Shown: positions 14,806 through 23,407, counted from the stretch's first letter. The stretch: 64,000 bases of DNA from an uncultured Eubacteriales bacterium (GCA_900551855.1 URXM01000004.1:1-64000), one strand, 5' to 3'. Made by a program: numbers and translations. Notes: a model not told the origin generated them from the letters alone.

Positions 14806-15348
14806 ATGTCAAGAATAGGAAATAAACCAGTTTTACTTGAAAATGGTGCTTCTTTTGCCAGAAATGGAGATGAAGTTGTCGTTACTGGACCAAAGGGAAC
14901 TTTGAAACAAGTAATTGACAAAGGTGTCAAAACAGAAGTTAAAGGAAATGAAGTTCACTTCACTTATGAAAATGAAGAACTCAACGACAAGCAAGGTCTT
15001 TACAGAGCACTTGTTCACAATATGGTTATTGGCGTAACAAAGGGCTGGGATAAGAAACTTGTTATCGCTGGTGTTGGTTATAAAGCTCAAGTTTCAGGAA
15101 ATAAACTTGTTATGGGACTTGGCTATTCTCATCCAGTTGAAGTTGAAATTCCTTCTGATTTGAAAGTAACTTGTCCATCAGTTACTGAAATTGTTGTTTC
15201 AGGTACTGATAGACATAAAGTTGGACAATTTTGCGCAGTTATCAGAAGCAAAAGACCTTACGAACCTTATCATGGTTATGGAATTCACTGCGAAGGCGAA
15301 ACTTTGATAAGAAAAGTTGGTAAAGCTGCTGGTAAGGGCAAGAAGTAG
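14806..15348 (+). CDS. rplF: 50S ribosomal protein L6
   Basis: 180 residues in two homologous domains. The start MSRIGNKPV at 14806 follows AGGAGG by 7 bases; upstream in-frame codons lie inside S8. Conserved segments are GPKGTLKQ, LVIAGVGYKAQVSGNKLVMGLGYSHPVE and VGQFCAVIRSKRPYEPYHGYGI. L6 lies by the sarcin-ricin loop. Confidence 0.98.
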   Translation: MSRIGNKPVLLENGASFARNGDEVVVTGPKGTLKQVIDKGVKTEVKGNEVHFTYENEELNDKQGLYRALVHNMVIGVTKGWDKKLVIAGVGYKAQVSGNKLVMGLGYSHPVEVEIPSDLKVTCPSVTEIVVSGTDRHKVGQFCAVIRSKRPYEPYHGYGIHCEGETLIRKVGKAAGKGKK

Positions 15349-15362
15349 GAGGAGAGTAAGAA

Positions 15363-15731
15363 ATGATTACTGTTAAAGATAAGAACAAAGACAGAGTTGT
15401 TCGTCATAAAAGAGTAAGAAAAACAGTTGTTGGAACAACTGAAAGACCAAGACTTAATGTTTACAGAAGTCTTAACAATATCTATGCTCAAATCATTGAT
15501 GACTCAAAGGGTGTTACACTTGCTTCTGCTTCTACTCTTGACAAAGAAGTCGCTGAAATGATTAAAGATAAGACAAAAACTGAAGCTGCTAGAATTGTTG
15601 GCGAAGTTATTGGCAAAAGAGCAAAAGATAAGAAAATCAAAGAAGTCGTTTTTGATAGAGGTGGATATCTCTACACAGGACGAGTTCAAGCAGTCGCTGA
15701 TGGTGCAAGAGCATCAGGACTCAAGTTTTAG
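15363..15731 (+). CDS. rplR: 50S ribosomal protein L18
   Basis: 122 residues, with RHKRVRKTVVGTTERPRLNVYRS and FDRGGYLYTGRVQAVADGARASGLKF, both typical. L18 binds 5S rRNA together with L5. AGGAGG precedes the ATG, and the gap to L6 is 14 bases. Confidence 0.98.
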   Translation: MITVKDKNKDRVVRHKRVRKTVVGTTERPRLNVYRSLNNIYAQIIDDSKGVTLASASTLDKEVAEMIKDKTKTEAARIVGEVIGKRAKDKKIKEVVFDRGGYLYTGRVQAVADGARASGLKF

Positions 15732-15740
15732 GAGGAAGTC

Positions 15741-16289
15741 ATGGCTGAAGAAATTAAGAATAAAAAAGAAGATAGACCTCAAAAAAACAACCGTCGTGAA
15801 AGACCTGTTAAAGTTGACGATGGTATGGACAAAAGACTTGTTCATGTTCGTCGTGTAACAAAGGTTGTTAAAGGTGGTAGAACCATGCGTTTCTCCGCTC
15901 TTGTTGTTATTGGTGATGGCAAGGGCAGTGTTGGAATGGGCATTGGTAAAGCTAATGAAGTTCCAAACGCTATTGATAAGGCAACAGTTGTTGCTAAGAA
16001 AAATATGAAGAAAGTTGCTATTGTTGAAGGAACTATTCCTCACGAAACAGTAGGAAAGTTCAGCACAACAAAGATCTCTATGCTTCCTGCTGAAGAAGGT
16101 CACGGAGTTATTGCCGGTGGTGCTGCGAGAGCAGTTTTGGAAGTTGCTGGCGTTAAGAACATCGTAACAAAGATTCACGGTTCAACAAACAGAATCAATG
16201 TTGTTAGAGCAACTATGAATGGGCTTCTTTCTCTTAGAACAAGAGAAGAAATTGCTGCACGTCGTGGCAAAAAGCCTGAGGAAATTTAA
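15741..16289 (+). CDS. rpsE: 30S ribosomal protein S5
   Basis: 182 residues. An acidic-basic N-terminal extension of about 30 residues precedes the usual DGMDKRLVHVRRVTKVVKGGR start. VVIGDGKGSVGMGIGKANEVP, VGKFSTTKI and GVIAGGAARAVLEVAGV mark the family. S5 is important for decoding accuracy at the mRNA entry site. The SD AGGAGG is present, 9 bases after L18. Confidence 0.98.
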   Translation: MAEEIKNKKEDRPQKNNRRERPVKVDDGMDKRLVHVRRVTKVVKGGRTMRFSALVVIGDGKGSVGMGIGKANEVPNAIDKATVVAKKNMKKVAIVEGTIPHETVGKFSTTKISMLPAEEGHGVIAGGAARAVLEVAGVKNIVTKIHGSTNRINVVRATMNGLLSLRTREEIAARRGKKPEEI

Positions 16290-16301
16290 TCGGAGGGCGT
16301 C

Positions 16302-16490
16302 ATGAAAAAAGAAAAAACATTGAAAGTTACTTGGGTTAGAAGTGCTATTGGTTACAACAAAAACCAAATGAAAATCTTGGAAGCCCTTGGTTTCAAAAAA
16401 CTTAATCAAACTAGAATATTGCCAGACAACGAGAGTATTCGTGGAAGTTTGTTCCATGTAAGACATCTTGTTGAAGTGGTTGAAGAGTAA
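16302..16490 (+). CDS. rpmD: 50S ribosomal protein L30
   Basis: 62 residues, with the core LKVTWVRSAIGYNKNQMKILEALGFKKLNQT and the C-terminal IRGSLFHVRHLVEVVE. This is the short bacterial L30. The SD GGAGG is present, and the gene lies 12 bases after S5. Confidence 0.97.
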   Translation: MKKEKTLKVTWVRSAIGYNKNQMKILEALGFKKLNQTRILPDNESIRGSLFHVRHLVEVVEE

Positions 16491-16500
16491 GGAGGGAACT

Positions 16501-16950
16501 ATGAAATTAGAAAATCTTAAACCTGCCGAAGGCTCTACAACTAAAAAAGTTAGAGTTGGTCGTGGTATCGGCTCTGGACTTGGTAAAACTTCTGGAAAAG
16601 GGACAAAAGGTCAATGGTCTAGAAGTGGTGGCGGAGTTAAACCTGGATTTGAAGGCGGAAACATTCCTCTTGTAAGAAAAATCCCTATTCGTGGTTTTAA
16701 CAATGCAAACTACAAAAAAGTTTATGCTACTGTAAATGTTGGAGATTTAGAAATTTTCGAACCAAACACAGTTATTACAGAAGAGCTTTTGTATGAATAC
16801 AGAGTTGTTGGGAAAAGAGCTCCTTATGGACTCAAAGTTCTTGGAAATGGAGAGATAACAAAACCTCTTACAATCAAGGCTAAAAAAGCAACAAAATCTG
16901 CTATTGAAAAAATTGAAAAAGCAGGTGGAAAAATCGAAATAGAGGAGTAA
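16501..16950 (+). CDS. rplO: 50S ribosomal protein L15
   Basis: 149 residues, starting MKLENLKPAEGSTTKKVRVGRG, with the glycine-rich RNA-binding extension GSGLGKTSGKGTKGQ and GFEGGNIPLVRKIPIRGF. The ATG at 16501 directly follows AAGGAGGG; earlier in-frame codons overlap L30. Confidence 0.98.
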   Translation: MKLENLKPAEGSTTKKVRVGRGIGSGLGKTSGKGTKGQWSRSGGGVKPGFEGGNIPLVRKIPIRGFNNANYKKVYATVNVGDLEIFEPNTVITEELLYEYRVVGKRAPYGLKVLGNGEITKPLTIKAKKATKSAIEKIEKAGGKIEIEE

Positions 16951-16953
16951 TCT

Positions 16954-18249
16954 ATGTTTAAGACTCTTGTAAATGCTTTTAAAATCAAAGATTTGAGAAA
17001 GAAAATTCTCATTACTTTAGGCTTACTCATACTTTTCAGAGTAGGTTGTGCATTGGTCTGCCCTGGATTTGATTTGTCTGGTGCAATCAATGATAGCAAT
17101 TCTGATGGGGTTACTTTCTTCTCATTGATGAACTTGCTTAGTGGTGATGCGTTGTCAAATGGTTCTATTTTGGCGCTTGGTGTTTCACCTTACATCACTG
17201 CTTCAATTGTCATTCAGTTGCTTACTGTTGCAATTCCTTCTCTTGAAAGATTGTCAAAACAAGGCGAAGATGGAAGAAGAAAGATCACTTTCTACACCAG
17301 AATTTGTGCTTTGGTTTTGGCACTTGCACAAGCAATCGGTATTGTTGTTTCATTTAAAGATTACATCGCTACAAACTTGAATATGCCTACATGGTTGATC
17401 GCAACAGGTATTGTTTTGATCTTGACCGCTGGTGGTATGTTTACTGTTTGGCTTGGCGAAAAAATAACACAACTTGGTGTTGGAAATGGTATGAGTTTGC
17501 TTATTTTCGTTGGTATCATTTCATCTTCTGCATCAGGTATTTCAAGTGCTATCTCTCAAGTTGGAGACAACATTGAAAATCTTTGGATGATCATCATCTA
17601 TCTCGTTGCTTTGGTATTGATTTTCGGACTTATCGTTTTCATCGATTCGTCAGAAAGAAGAGTTGGTGTAAAATATGCAAAGCAAATTAAGGGAAGAAAA
17701 ATGTATGGTGGACAAGATACATTCATTCCAATCAAATTGAATGCTTCTGGAGTTATGCCAATCATTTTTGCAACTTCTCTTTTGACTTTACCACAACTTA
17801 TTATGAGTATTTTCTGGCCAAACTCAGATGCTTATTATTGGTATCAAAACTATATGGGAACTAACTCTTGGGTTTACATTGTGTTGCTTGCTATTCTTAT
17901 TTTTGCATTTGCTTTCTTCTATGCTCAAATCACATTTGACACAGATGATATTTCAAGAAGGATGCAACAACAAGGTGGATTTATCCCTGGAATTAGACCT
18001 GGTAAAACAACATCTGATTATCTTAGAAAAATCTCTAAGAGAATTACATTGTTTGGTGCAGTGTTCTTAGCATTTATCGCGTTGGTTCCATCTTTGGCTT
18101 TCAAAGCTATTGATGATTCAACCCTTGCAAGTCTTATCAATGCATTCAGCACAACAGGACTTATGATTATCGTTTCTGTTGCTTTGGAATTTGATAAGAG
18201 TTTGGAAGCTCAAATGCTTATGAGAAACTATAAAGGATTTTTAAACTAA
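16954..18249 (+). CDS. secY: Protein translocase subunit SecY
   Basis: 431 residues with ten predicted membrane helices. It forms the channel of the SecYEG translocon. Recognisable segments are ALGVSPYITASIVIQLL in helix 2, the plug-region start FDLSGAIN, GNGMSLLIFVGI, and the cytosolic loop QQQGGFIPGIRPGKTT needed for SecA and ribosome contacts. GAGGAG overlaps the L15 end 3 bases upstream, so it is tightly coupled to L15, as in most bacteria. Confidence 0.98.
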   Translation: MFKTLVNAFKIKDLRKKILITLGLLILFRVGCALVCPGFDLSGAINDSNSDGVTFFSLMNLLSGDALSNGSILALGVSPYITASIVIQLLTVAIPSLERLSKQGEDGRRKITFYTRICALVLALAQAIGIVVSFKDYIATNLNMPTWLIATGIVLILTAGGMFTVWLGEKITQLGVGNGMSLLIFVGIISSSASGISSAISQVGDNIENLWMIIIYLVALVLIFGLIVFIDSSERRVGVKYAKQIKGRKMYGGQDTFIPIKLNASGVMPIIFATSLLTLPQLIMSIFWPNSDAYYWYQNYMGTNSWVYIVLLAILIFAFAFFYAQITFDTDDISRRMQQQGGFIPGIRPGKTTSDYLRKISKRITLFGAVFLAFIALVPSLAFKAIDDSTLASLINAFSTTGLMIIVSVALEFDKSLEAQMLMRNYKGFLN

Positions 18250-18266
18250 TCACGGAGGTTTGAATT

Positions 18267-18887
18267 ATGAATTTAATTCTTCTCGGTGCTCCATTTTCTG
18301 GAAAGGGAACCCTTGCAAGAAATATTGTTGCAGACTTTGGTCTTACACAAATTTCTACGGGTGACCTTTTCCGTGAAAATATTAAAAATGGAACAAAAGT
18401 TGGGAAATTGGCAAAAAGTTATATGGACAAAGGTCAACTTGTTCCAGACAGTGTTACTATTGCTATGCTTAAAGAAAGAATTTCTAAAGATGACTGCAAG
18501 AAAGGATTCATTCTTGATGGTTTTCCTAGAACTCTTGAACAAGCTAAAGCTTTGGAAGATATAGCAAAAATTGATGCTGTTATTGAATTGGATGTCTCGT
18601 TTGACGAAATCAGACGTAGATGTTTGGGTAGAAGAACATGTAGTAAATGTGGTGAGATTTACAACACCTCTACCTATGATAAACCTACTTGCAAGTTATG
18701 CGGTTCACCACTGTTCCAAAGAGATGACGATAATTTGGAAACAGTTAACAATCGTCTGGAAGTGTATGAAAAAATGACAGCACCACTCATAGACTTCTAC
18801 GCTGATAGGTTGTTTGTTGTAGATGGTGGAATTTCTCCTCAAGCAACATACGAACCTGTAAAAAACTTTTTGAAAGGGAGAATATAA
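18267..18887 (+). CDS. adk: Adenylate kinase, zinc-type
   Basis: 206 residues, slightly shorter than the usual 215. It interconverts ATP + AMP and 2 ADP. The P-loop reads GAPFSGKGT (residues 7-15) where GPPGAGKGT is usual; all lysine and glycine positions that matter are kept. The LID domain carries Cys125, Cys128, Cys142 and Cys145, the zinc-binding form of Gram-positive bacteria. DGFPRT near residue 84 is the AMP-binding motif. The SD GGAGG is present; the position after secY is standard. Confidence 0.98.
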   Translation: MNLILLGAPFSGKGTLARNIVADFGLTQISTGDLFRENIKNGTKVGKLAKSYMDKGQLVPDSVTIAMLKERISKDDCKKGFILDGFPRTLEQAKALEDIAKIDAVIELDVSFDEIRRRCLGRRTCSKCGEIYNTSTYDKPTCKLCGSPLFQRDDDNLETVNNRLEVYEKMTAPLIDFYADRLFVVDGGISPQATYEPVKNFLKGRI

Positions 18888-18888
18888 G

Positions 18889-19659
18889 TTGATTCAGAAA
18901 ACACCTGCAGAAATTGTATTGATCAAAAAAGCATGTGAACTCACTCGTGACGCTCTTATATACGCCAAAAGCCTTATAAAGCCAGGAGTTTCTACTTATG
19001 ATATTGACAAATCCATAGAAAAGTTTATAATAAATAGTGGTGGTTCGCCTGCCTGTCTTGGTTACGAAGGCTTTCCGGCTGCAACATGCATATCAGTCAA
19101 TGATATGGTTGTTCATGGCATTCCAAACAAAGACACGATTTTGAAAGAAGGCGATATTGTCAGCGTTGACTTGGTTGTCGCTTATAAAGGCTACCACGGA
19201 GATGCTGCAAGGACTTTCCCTGTCGGCGAGATTAGCGAAGAAAAGAAAAAACTTATAAGAGTTACCAAAGAATGTTTCTTCAAAGGTATTGAAAACATTA
19301 GAGTTGGCGACAGACTTGGAAAACTTTCTCACGCTATTCAAGTTCATGCAGAGAGCAACGGATTCTCGGTTGTCCGTGAACTTTGTGGACATGGAATTGG
19401 TCGTAGAATGCATGAAGCTCCATCTGTTCTTAACTACGGTAAAGAAACTGATGGTCCTGTTATTGCAGAAAATGCCGTACTTGCTATTGAGCCTATGATA
19501 AATGCTGGCAAGAAGGAAATTGGTATGTTGAGTGATGGTTGGGGGATTGTTACTCGCGATGGCAAACCTTCTGCTCATTATGAAAATACCGTTCTTTTCA
19601 CTAGAAGTGGTCCTCAAATTTTGACCTTGGAGACTGATGATGAATTTGCAAAAAGGTGA
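18889..19659 (+). CDS. map: Methionine aminopeptidase, type I
   Basis: 256 residues. It removes N-terminal methionine from new proteins. The metal ligands are visible in DLVVAYKGYHGDAART (two Asp), CGHGIGRRMHEAP (His), IEPM (Glu) and the final ENTVLFT (Glu). The start is TTG at 18889, supported by AAAGGGA 9 bases before it; MIQKTPAEIVLIKKA aligns with family N-termini. The gap to adk is a single base. The 3' end overlaps the next gene by 20 bases. Confidence 0.97.
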   Translation: MIQKTPAEIVLIKKACELTRDALIYAKSLIKPGVSTYDIDKSIEKFIINSGGSPACLGYEGFPAATCISVNDMVVHGIPNKDTILKEGDIVSVDLVVAYKGYHGDAARTFPVGEISEEKKKLIRVTKECFFKGIENIRVGDRLGKLSHAIQVHAESNGFSVVRELCGHGIGRRMHEAPSVLNYGKETDGPVIAENAVLAIEPMINAGKKEIGMLSDGWGIVTRDGKPSAHYENTVLFTRSGPQILTLETDDEFAKR

Positions 19660-19915
19660 TATTGTTGTTGCCACAGCAGGAAAAGAAAAAAATCAAATTT
19701 TTGTCGTTTCTGATATTGATGACAAGTATTGTTATTTAGTTGATGGAAAAAGACTTAAATTGACTAAACCGAAGAAAAAAAGCCTGAAACATGTCCAGAA
19801 GGCTTCCAAAATTGGGTTTGATGCGCAGAAACTCAAATCTGGACAAGAAAATGTCAATGCGGAAATTAGAGAAATTTTAAAAGAAAGGAGCCTTATATGT
19901 CTAAAGAAGATGTAA
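19640..19915 (+). CDS. KOW-domain RNA-binding protein (L14e/L6e/L27e-like)
   Basis: 91 residues. The N-terminal half is a KOW-type SH3 barrel: LQKGDIVVATAGKEKNQIF followed by VVSDIDDKYCYLVDGKRLKL. This small protein occurs between map and infA in many Clostridia, annotated as ribosomal L14e-like. Its role is not established. ATG 19640 is preferred to 19637 because GGAG lies 7 bases before it. It overlaps map by 20 bases and infA by 19 bases, so all three are probably translationally coupled. Confidence 0.85.
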   Translation: MNLQKGDIVVATAGKEKNQIFVVSDIDDKYCYLVDGKRLKLTKPKKKSLKHVQKASKIGFDAQKLKSGQENVNAEIREILKERSLICLKKM

Positions 19916-20118
19916 TTGAATTCGATGGAGTCGTTACAGAAGTTTTGCCTAGTATGACCTTTAAAGTTACGCTTTCAAATGGTCATGTTATTACAGCTTA
20001 CATTTCTGGTAAACTTAGACAAAATTTCATCAGAATTATTGAAGGCGACAAAGTTAAAATTGAAATGAGTCCGTATGACCTCTCTAAAGGAAGAATTACT
20101 TGGAGAGAAAAGGGTTAA
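19897..20118 (+). CDS. infA: Translation initiation factor IF-1
   Basis: 73 residues, close to the universal length. It is an OB fold with GVVTEVLPSMTFKVTLSNGHVITAYISGKLRQNFIRI and GDKVKIEMSPYDLSKGRITWR. It binds the 30S A site during initiation. AAAGGAG precedes the ATG, within the end of the KOW gene. Confidence 0.98.
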   Translation: MSKEDVIEFDGVVTEVLPSMTFKVTLSNGHVITAYISGKLRQNFIRIIEGDKVKIEMSPYDLSKGRITWREKG

Positions 20119-20131
20119 AAAGGAGCAAAAA

Positions 20132-20248
20132 ATGAAAGTCAGAGCATCGGTTAAACCAATGTGTGATAAATGTAAAGTTATCAAAAGGAACGGAAAAGTT
20201 ATGGTTATTTGCTCAAAGAGCAAAAAACATAAACAAACTCAAGGCTAA
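20132..20248 (+). CDS. rpmJ: 50S ribosomal protein L36, zinc-type
   Basis: 38 residues, MKVRASVKPMCDKCKVIKRN then GKVMVICSKSKKHKQTQG. Cys11, Cys14, Cys27 and His33 are the zinc ligands of the C+ form; one extra residue sits between Cys27 and the histidine compared with most L36. AAGGAG precedes the ATG. It lies 13 bases after infA, the standard place. Confidence 0.97.
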   Translation: MKVRASVKPMCDKCKVIKRNGKVMVICSKSKKHKQTQG

Positions 20249-20300
20249 TATCTTGATTTGTTCTTAAGATAAATTATATTTAACAAACAAAAATTAAAAA

Positions 20301-20311
20301 GGGCAATGCCC
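20301..20311 (+). repeat. Small hairpin before the S13 SD
   Basis: GGGC-AAT-GCCC sits 5 bases upstream of AAAAGGAG in the 83-base gap between L36 and S13. A near copy, GGGT-AAT-ACCC, precedes the L17 SD at 22803. The gap also contains TATCTT/AAGATA (20250-20272). Confidence 0.5.
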
Positions 20312-20331
20312 CTCAAAAGGAGACAAAAATA

Positions 20332-20709
20332 ATGGCAAGAATTGCTGGTGTTGACCTTCCAAGAGAAAAAAGATTGGAATATGGTTTGACTTATATTTAC
20401 GGAATTGGCGTTGAAACTTCTAGAAATATCTGCAAAGAAACTGGAATTTCTATGGACACTCGTGTTAAAGATTTGACAGAAGACCAAGTTGCTAAACTTC
20501 GTAACTATATCGAACACAATCTCATCGTTGAAGGTGAACTTAAATCTAAAGTTAGTATGAACATCAAAAAACTTAGTGAAATTGGATGTTATCGTGGTAT
20601 TCGCCACAGAAAAGGACTTCCTGTTCGTGGACAAAGTACAAAAAACAATGCTAGAACAAGAAAGGGTCCAAAGAAAATTGTTAGCGGAAGCGCTAAGAAA
20701 GGTAAGTAA
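20332..20709 (+). CDS. rpsM: 30S ribosomal protein S13
   Basis: 125 residues. MARIAGVDLPREKRLEYGLTYIYGIG and GCYRGIRHRKGLPVRGQST are diagnostic. The basic tail RTRKGPKKIVSGSAKKGK contacts P-site tRNA. AAAAGGAG precedes the ATG. The gap to L36 (83 bases) is the first large one in the operon and marks the start of the alpha-operon part. Confidence 0.98.
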   Translation: MARIAGVDLPREKRLEYGLTYIYGIGVETSRNICKETGISMDTRVKDLTEDQVAKLRNYIEHNLIVEGELKSKVSMNIKKLSEIGCYRGIRHRKGLPVRGQSTKNNARTRKGPKKIVSGSAKKGK

Positions 20710-20721
20710 GAGGTGTGAACA

Positions 20722-21135
20722 ATGGCAAACGTAAAAACTACAGCAGGTAAGAAAAAAACTGTTAAGACCAGAAAAAGAGTAAGTAGAAACATTGAAAAAG
20801 GTCAAGTTCATATCACGACCTCTTTCAACAACAACATTATCGTGTTTACAGATATGGAAGGTAATGTTATTTCTTCATGCTCATCTGGCAGACTTGGACT
20901 TAAAGGTTCCAAAAAAAGCACTCCATTTGCTGCTCAAACTTGTGTTGAAACAGCAGGTAAAGTTGCTCTTGACAACGGAATGAAGTCTGTTGAAGTGTAT
21001 GTTAAAGGACCAGGAAACGGTAGAGAAAGTGCAATCCGTTGCCTTTCAACTCTTGGTTTCAATGTAACACTTATTAAGGATGTTTCTCCAATCGCTCATA
21101 ACGGTTGTAGACCTCCAAAGAGAAGAAGAGTTTAA
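20722..21135 (+). CDS. rpsK: 30S ribosomal protein S11
   Basis: 137 residues with a basic N-terminal extension, then GQVHITTSFNNNIIVFTDMEGN, GLKGSKKSTPFAAQ, VKGPGNGRESAIRCL and PIAHNGCRPPKRRRV. S11 forms part of the 30S platform at the E site. The SD GAGGTG is present, 12 bases after S13. Confidence 0.98.
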   Translation: MANVKTTAGKKKTVKTRKRVSRNIEKGQVHITTSFNNNIIVFTDMEGNVISSCSSGRLGLKGSKKSTPFAAQTCVETAGKVALDNGMKSVEVYVKGPGNGRESAIRCLSTLGFNVTLIKDVSPIAHNGCRPPKRRRV

Positions 21136-21149
21136 AAGGAGAATAAAAA

Positions 21150-21770
21150 ATGGCAAGAACTATTGAACCTGATTGCCGTCAATGTAGAAGAGAAGGACGT
21201 AAACTTTTCCTTAAAGGTGAAAGATGTACAACAAAGAAATGTGCTATGGAAAGAAGACCAGTTATCCCTGGACAACATGGTGCATCAAGAAAAAGAGTTA
21301 CTGAATACGGACTTCAACTTCGTGAAAAACAAAAAGTTAAGAGAATGTACGGTATATTGGAAAAACAATTTAGAAAATATTACGAAGATGCTGTTAAGAT
21401 GAAGGGTGTTACAGGTGAAAACATGTTATCCCTTATTGAAAGAAGACTCGACAATGTTATCTACAGAATGGGTATTGGAGCTTCAAGAGCAGAATGTCGT
21501 CAAATCGTTAACCATGGACAAATTTGTGTTAATGGAAAACGCGTTACGATTGCATCTTACAGAGTTAAAGTTGGTGATGTAATCACAATCAAAGAAAACA
21601 AACAACAACTTGATATGTTTAAAGACCTTAAAGGTATGAAGATTGTTATGCCAAAATGGTTGGAATTTAACACAGAAACTTTAACTGGAAAAATACTTGC
21701 TCTTCCTGCAAGAGAAGATATTGATACAGACATCAAAGAACAACTTATTGTCGAATCATATTCAAGATAA
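21150..21770 (+). CDS. rpsD: 30S ribosomal protein S4, zinc-type
   Basis: 206 residues. Cys9, Cys12, Cys26 and Cys31 (C-x2-C-x13-C-x4-C) form the zinc site of the C+ type. The S4 RNA-binding domain is seen at ERRLDNVIYRMGIGASRAECRQIVNHGQICVNGKRV. S4 nucleates 16S rRNA assembly and represses alpha operons in other bacteria. The SD AAGGAG is present, 14 bases after S11. Confidence 0.98.
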   Translation: MARTIEPDCRQCRREGRKLFLKGERCTTKKCAMERRPVIPGQHGASRKRVTEYGLQLREKQKVKRMYGILEKQFRKYYEDAVKMKGVTGENMLSLIERRLDNVIYRMGIGASRAECRQIVNHGQICVNGKRVTIASYRVKVGDVITIKENKQQLDMFKDLKGMKIVMPKWLEFNTETLTGKILALPAREDIDTDIKEQLIVESYSR

Positions 21771-21787
21771 TATTAGGGGGATTTAAT

Positions 21788-22741
21788 ATGATGGAAATGG
21801 AAAAACCTAGAATCACTTGTGAAGAAACAGATGGTGGAAATTTTGCTAGATTTGTGGTTGAACCTCTTGAAAAAGGTTACGGAATCACTCTTGGAAACTG
21901 CATGAGAAGAACACTTCTCTCATCACTTCCTGGATCTGCAGTTATCGCTTTTAGAATTGCAGGCGTTGCACACGAATTTTCAACTATCCGTGGAATTACA
22001 GAAGATGTTGTTGACATCGTTTTGAATTTGAAGTGCTTGGCTGTTAAATGTACAAACCAAGACAGAGATTTCGTAACATATTTAAAAATAAGAAAAAATA
22101 CACCAGGAGAAGTTACTGCAAAGGATTTTGAACCAAATGATCAAGTTCAAGTTTTGAATCCTGACCTTCACATCTGCACAATGGATGAAGGTGCTGTATT
22201 AGACCTTGATGTTATGATTGGAAATGGCCGTGGGTATGTTTCTAGTGAAGACAACAAAAACAAATTCGACAACATTGACTTTATTGCAGTTGACAGTATT
22301 TTCTCACCTGTAAAGAAAGTTAACTTCAATGTTGACGCAACTAGAGTTGGACAAAGCATTGACTTTGACAAATTGACTCTTGAAGTAACAACAAACGGAA
22401 CAACATCTGCAAGAGAAATCGTTGCACTTGCTGGAAAGATTATCAACGAACACGTTAATTTGTTTATTGAACTTTGTTCAGAAATGAGCAATATGTCAAT
22501 TTTGGTTTCAAAAGAAGAAGATAAACAAGTGAAACTTATGGAACTTCCTATCGAAGAAATGGATCTCTCAGTCCGTTCTTACAACTGCTTAAAGAGAGCA
22601 GGAATTAATACAATTCAAGACCTTCTTAAAAAATCTAAGAGCGATATGTTTAAAGTTCGTAATCTTGGAGCTAAGTCGGTTGAAGAAGTTATACAAAAAC
22701 TTGAAAGTTATGGATTCAGTCTTCGTAAAGAAGAAGAGTAA
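21788..22741 (+). CDS. rpoA: RNA polymerase subunit alpha
   Basis: 317 residues. The N-terminal domain for dimerisation and assembly starts KPRITCEETDGGNFARFVVEPLEKGYGITLGN with NCMRRTLLSSLPG. The C-terminal domain (residues about 245-310) has IEEMDLSVRSYNCLKRAGINTIQDLL and VRNLGAKSVEEV, which bind UP elements and activators. AGGGGGAT precedes the ATG, 17 bases after S4. Confidence 0.98.
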   Translation: MMEMEKPRITCEETDGGNFARFVVEPLEKGYGITLGNCMRRTLLSSLPGSAVIAFRIAGVAHEFSTIRGITEDVVDIVLNLKCLAVKCTNQDRDFVTYLKIRKNTPGEVTAKDFEPNDQVQVLNPDLHICTMDEGAVLDLDVMIGNGRGYVSSEDNKNKFDNIDFIAVDSIFSPVKKVNFNVDATRVGQSIDFDKLTLEVTTNGTTSAREIVALAGKIINEHVNLFIELCSEMSNMSILVSKEEDKQVKLMELPIEEMDLSVRSYNCLKRAGINTIQDLLKKSKSDMFKVRNLGAKSVEEVIQKLESYGFSLRKEEE

Positions 22742-22802
22742 TTCAGTTTTTGTAGTATAACAGATTGAAAAATAATATTGTTTAAGACAATACAAATAAT
22801 TT

Positions 22803-22813
22803 GGGTAATACCC
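22803..22813 (+). repeat. Small hairpin before the L17 SD
   Basis: GGGT-AAT-ACCC lies just before AAAAGGAG in the 88-base rpoA-L17 gap, the same layout as the hairpin in front of S13. ATTGT/ACAAT (about 22778-22793) forms another small stem in this gap. Confidence 0.5.
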
Positions 22814-22829
22814 TAAAAGGAGCGCTATT

Positions 22830-23339
22830 ATGGCTAACGATAAATTAGGCAGACCATCAAAAGAAAGAGATGCAATGCTTCGTGGACAAGTTTCTTCTCT
22901 TCTTTGGAACGGCAAGATTGAAACAACTTTAGCAAAAGCTAAATCAACTGCTAGATGTGCTGAAAAGATTTTGACACTTGCTATCAATTCTTATGAAGAC
23001 ACAGTTAAGGTTGTAAAAGATGTTAAGGGTGCTGATGGAAAGAAAGTTAAGACAGAAGTTCTTAATGACGGACCTAAGAAACTTGCTGCAAGAAGAAAAA
23101 TTATGAGCTATGTTTATGATTTGCAGGAACAAAGAAAACCTAAAGAATCAATCACTGCATATCAAGCACGTATTGAAGGAATCAATCACCCAATCGTTGA
23201 AAAGATTTTCAATGTTTATGCACCAAAATATGCTGAAAGAGCTAAGACAGCTGGACAAGGTGGTGGATATACAAGAATCACAAAACTTGGACTTCGTCGT
23301 GGTGATGCATCTGAAATGGCTTTGGTAGAATTAATTTAA
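22830..23339 (+). CDS. rplQ: 50S ribosomal protein L17 with an internal insertion
   Basis: 169 residues against about 115-130 in most bacteria. The conserved parts are LLWNGKIETTLAKAKSTARCAEKILTLA at the start and YTRITKLGLRRGDASEMALVELI at the end. Between them is extra sequence, about residues 52-75 (VVKDVKGADGKKVKTEVLND) and 100-117 (QRKPKESITAYQARIEG). The N-terminus MANDKLGRPSKERDAML replaces the usual MRHRKLGR. AAAAGGAG precedes the ATG. It is the last gene of the superoperon. Confidence 0.95.
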   Translation: MANDKLGRPSKERDAMLRGQVSSLLWNGKIETTLAKAKSTARCAEKILTLAINSYEDTVKVVKDVKGADGKKVKTEVLNDGPKKLAARRKIMSYVYDLQEQRKPKESITAYQARIEGINHPIVEKIFNVYAPKYAERAKTAGQGGGYTRITKLGLRRGDASEMALVELI

Positions 23340-23355
23340 TTTTAGTATTTAATTT

Positions 23356-23407
23356 AAATAAAAACCTATTTAATAAAAGTATATTTATTGGTAGGTTTTT
23401 ATTTTTT
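23356..23407 (+). terminator. Terminator of the ribosomal superoperon
   Basis: ATAAAAACCTA at 23358-23368 pairs with TAGGTTTTTAT at 23392-23402; ATTTTTTATT follows. Confidence 0.8.
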
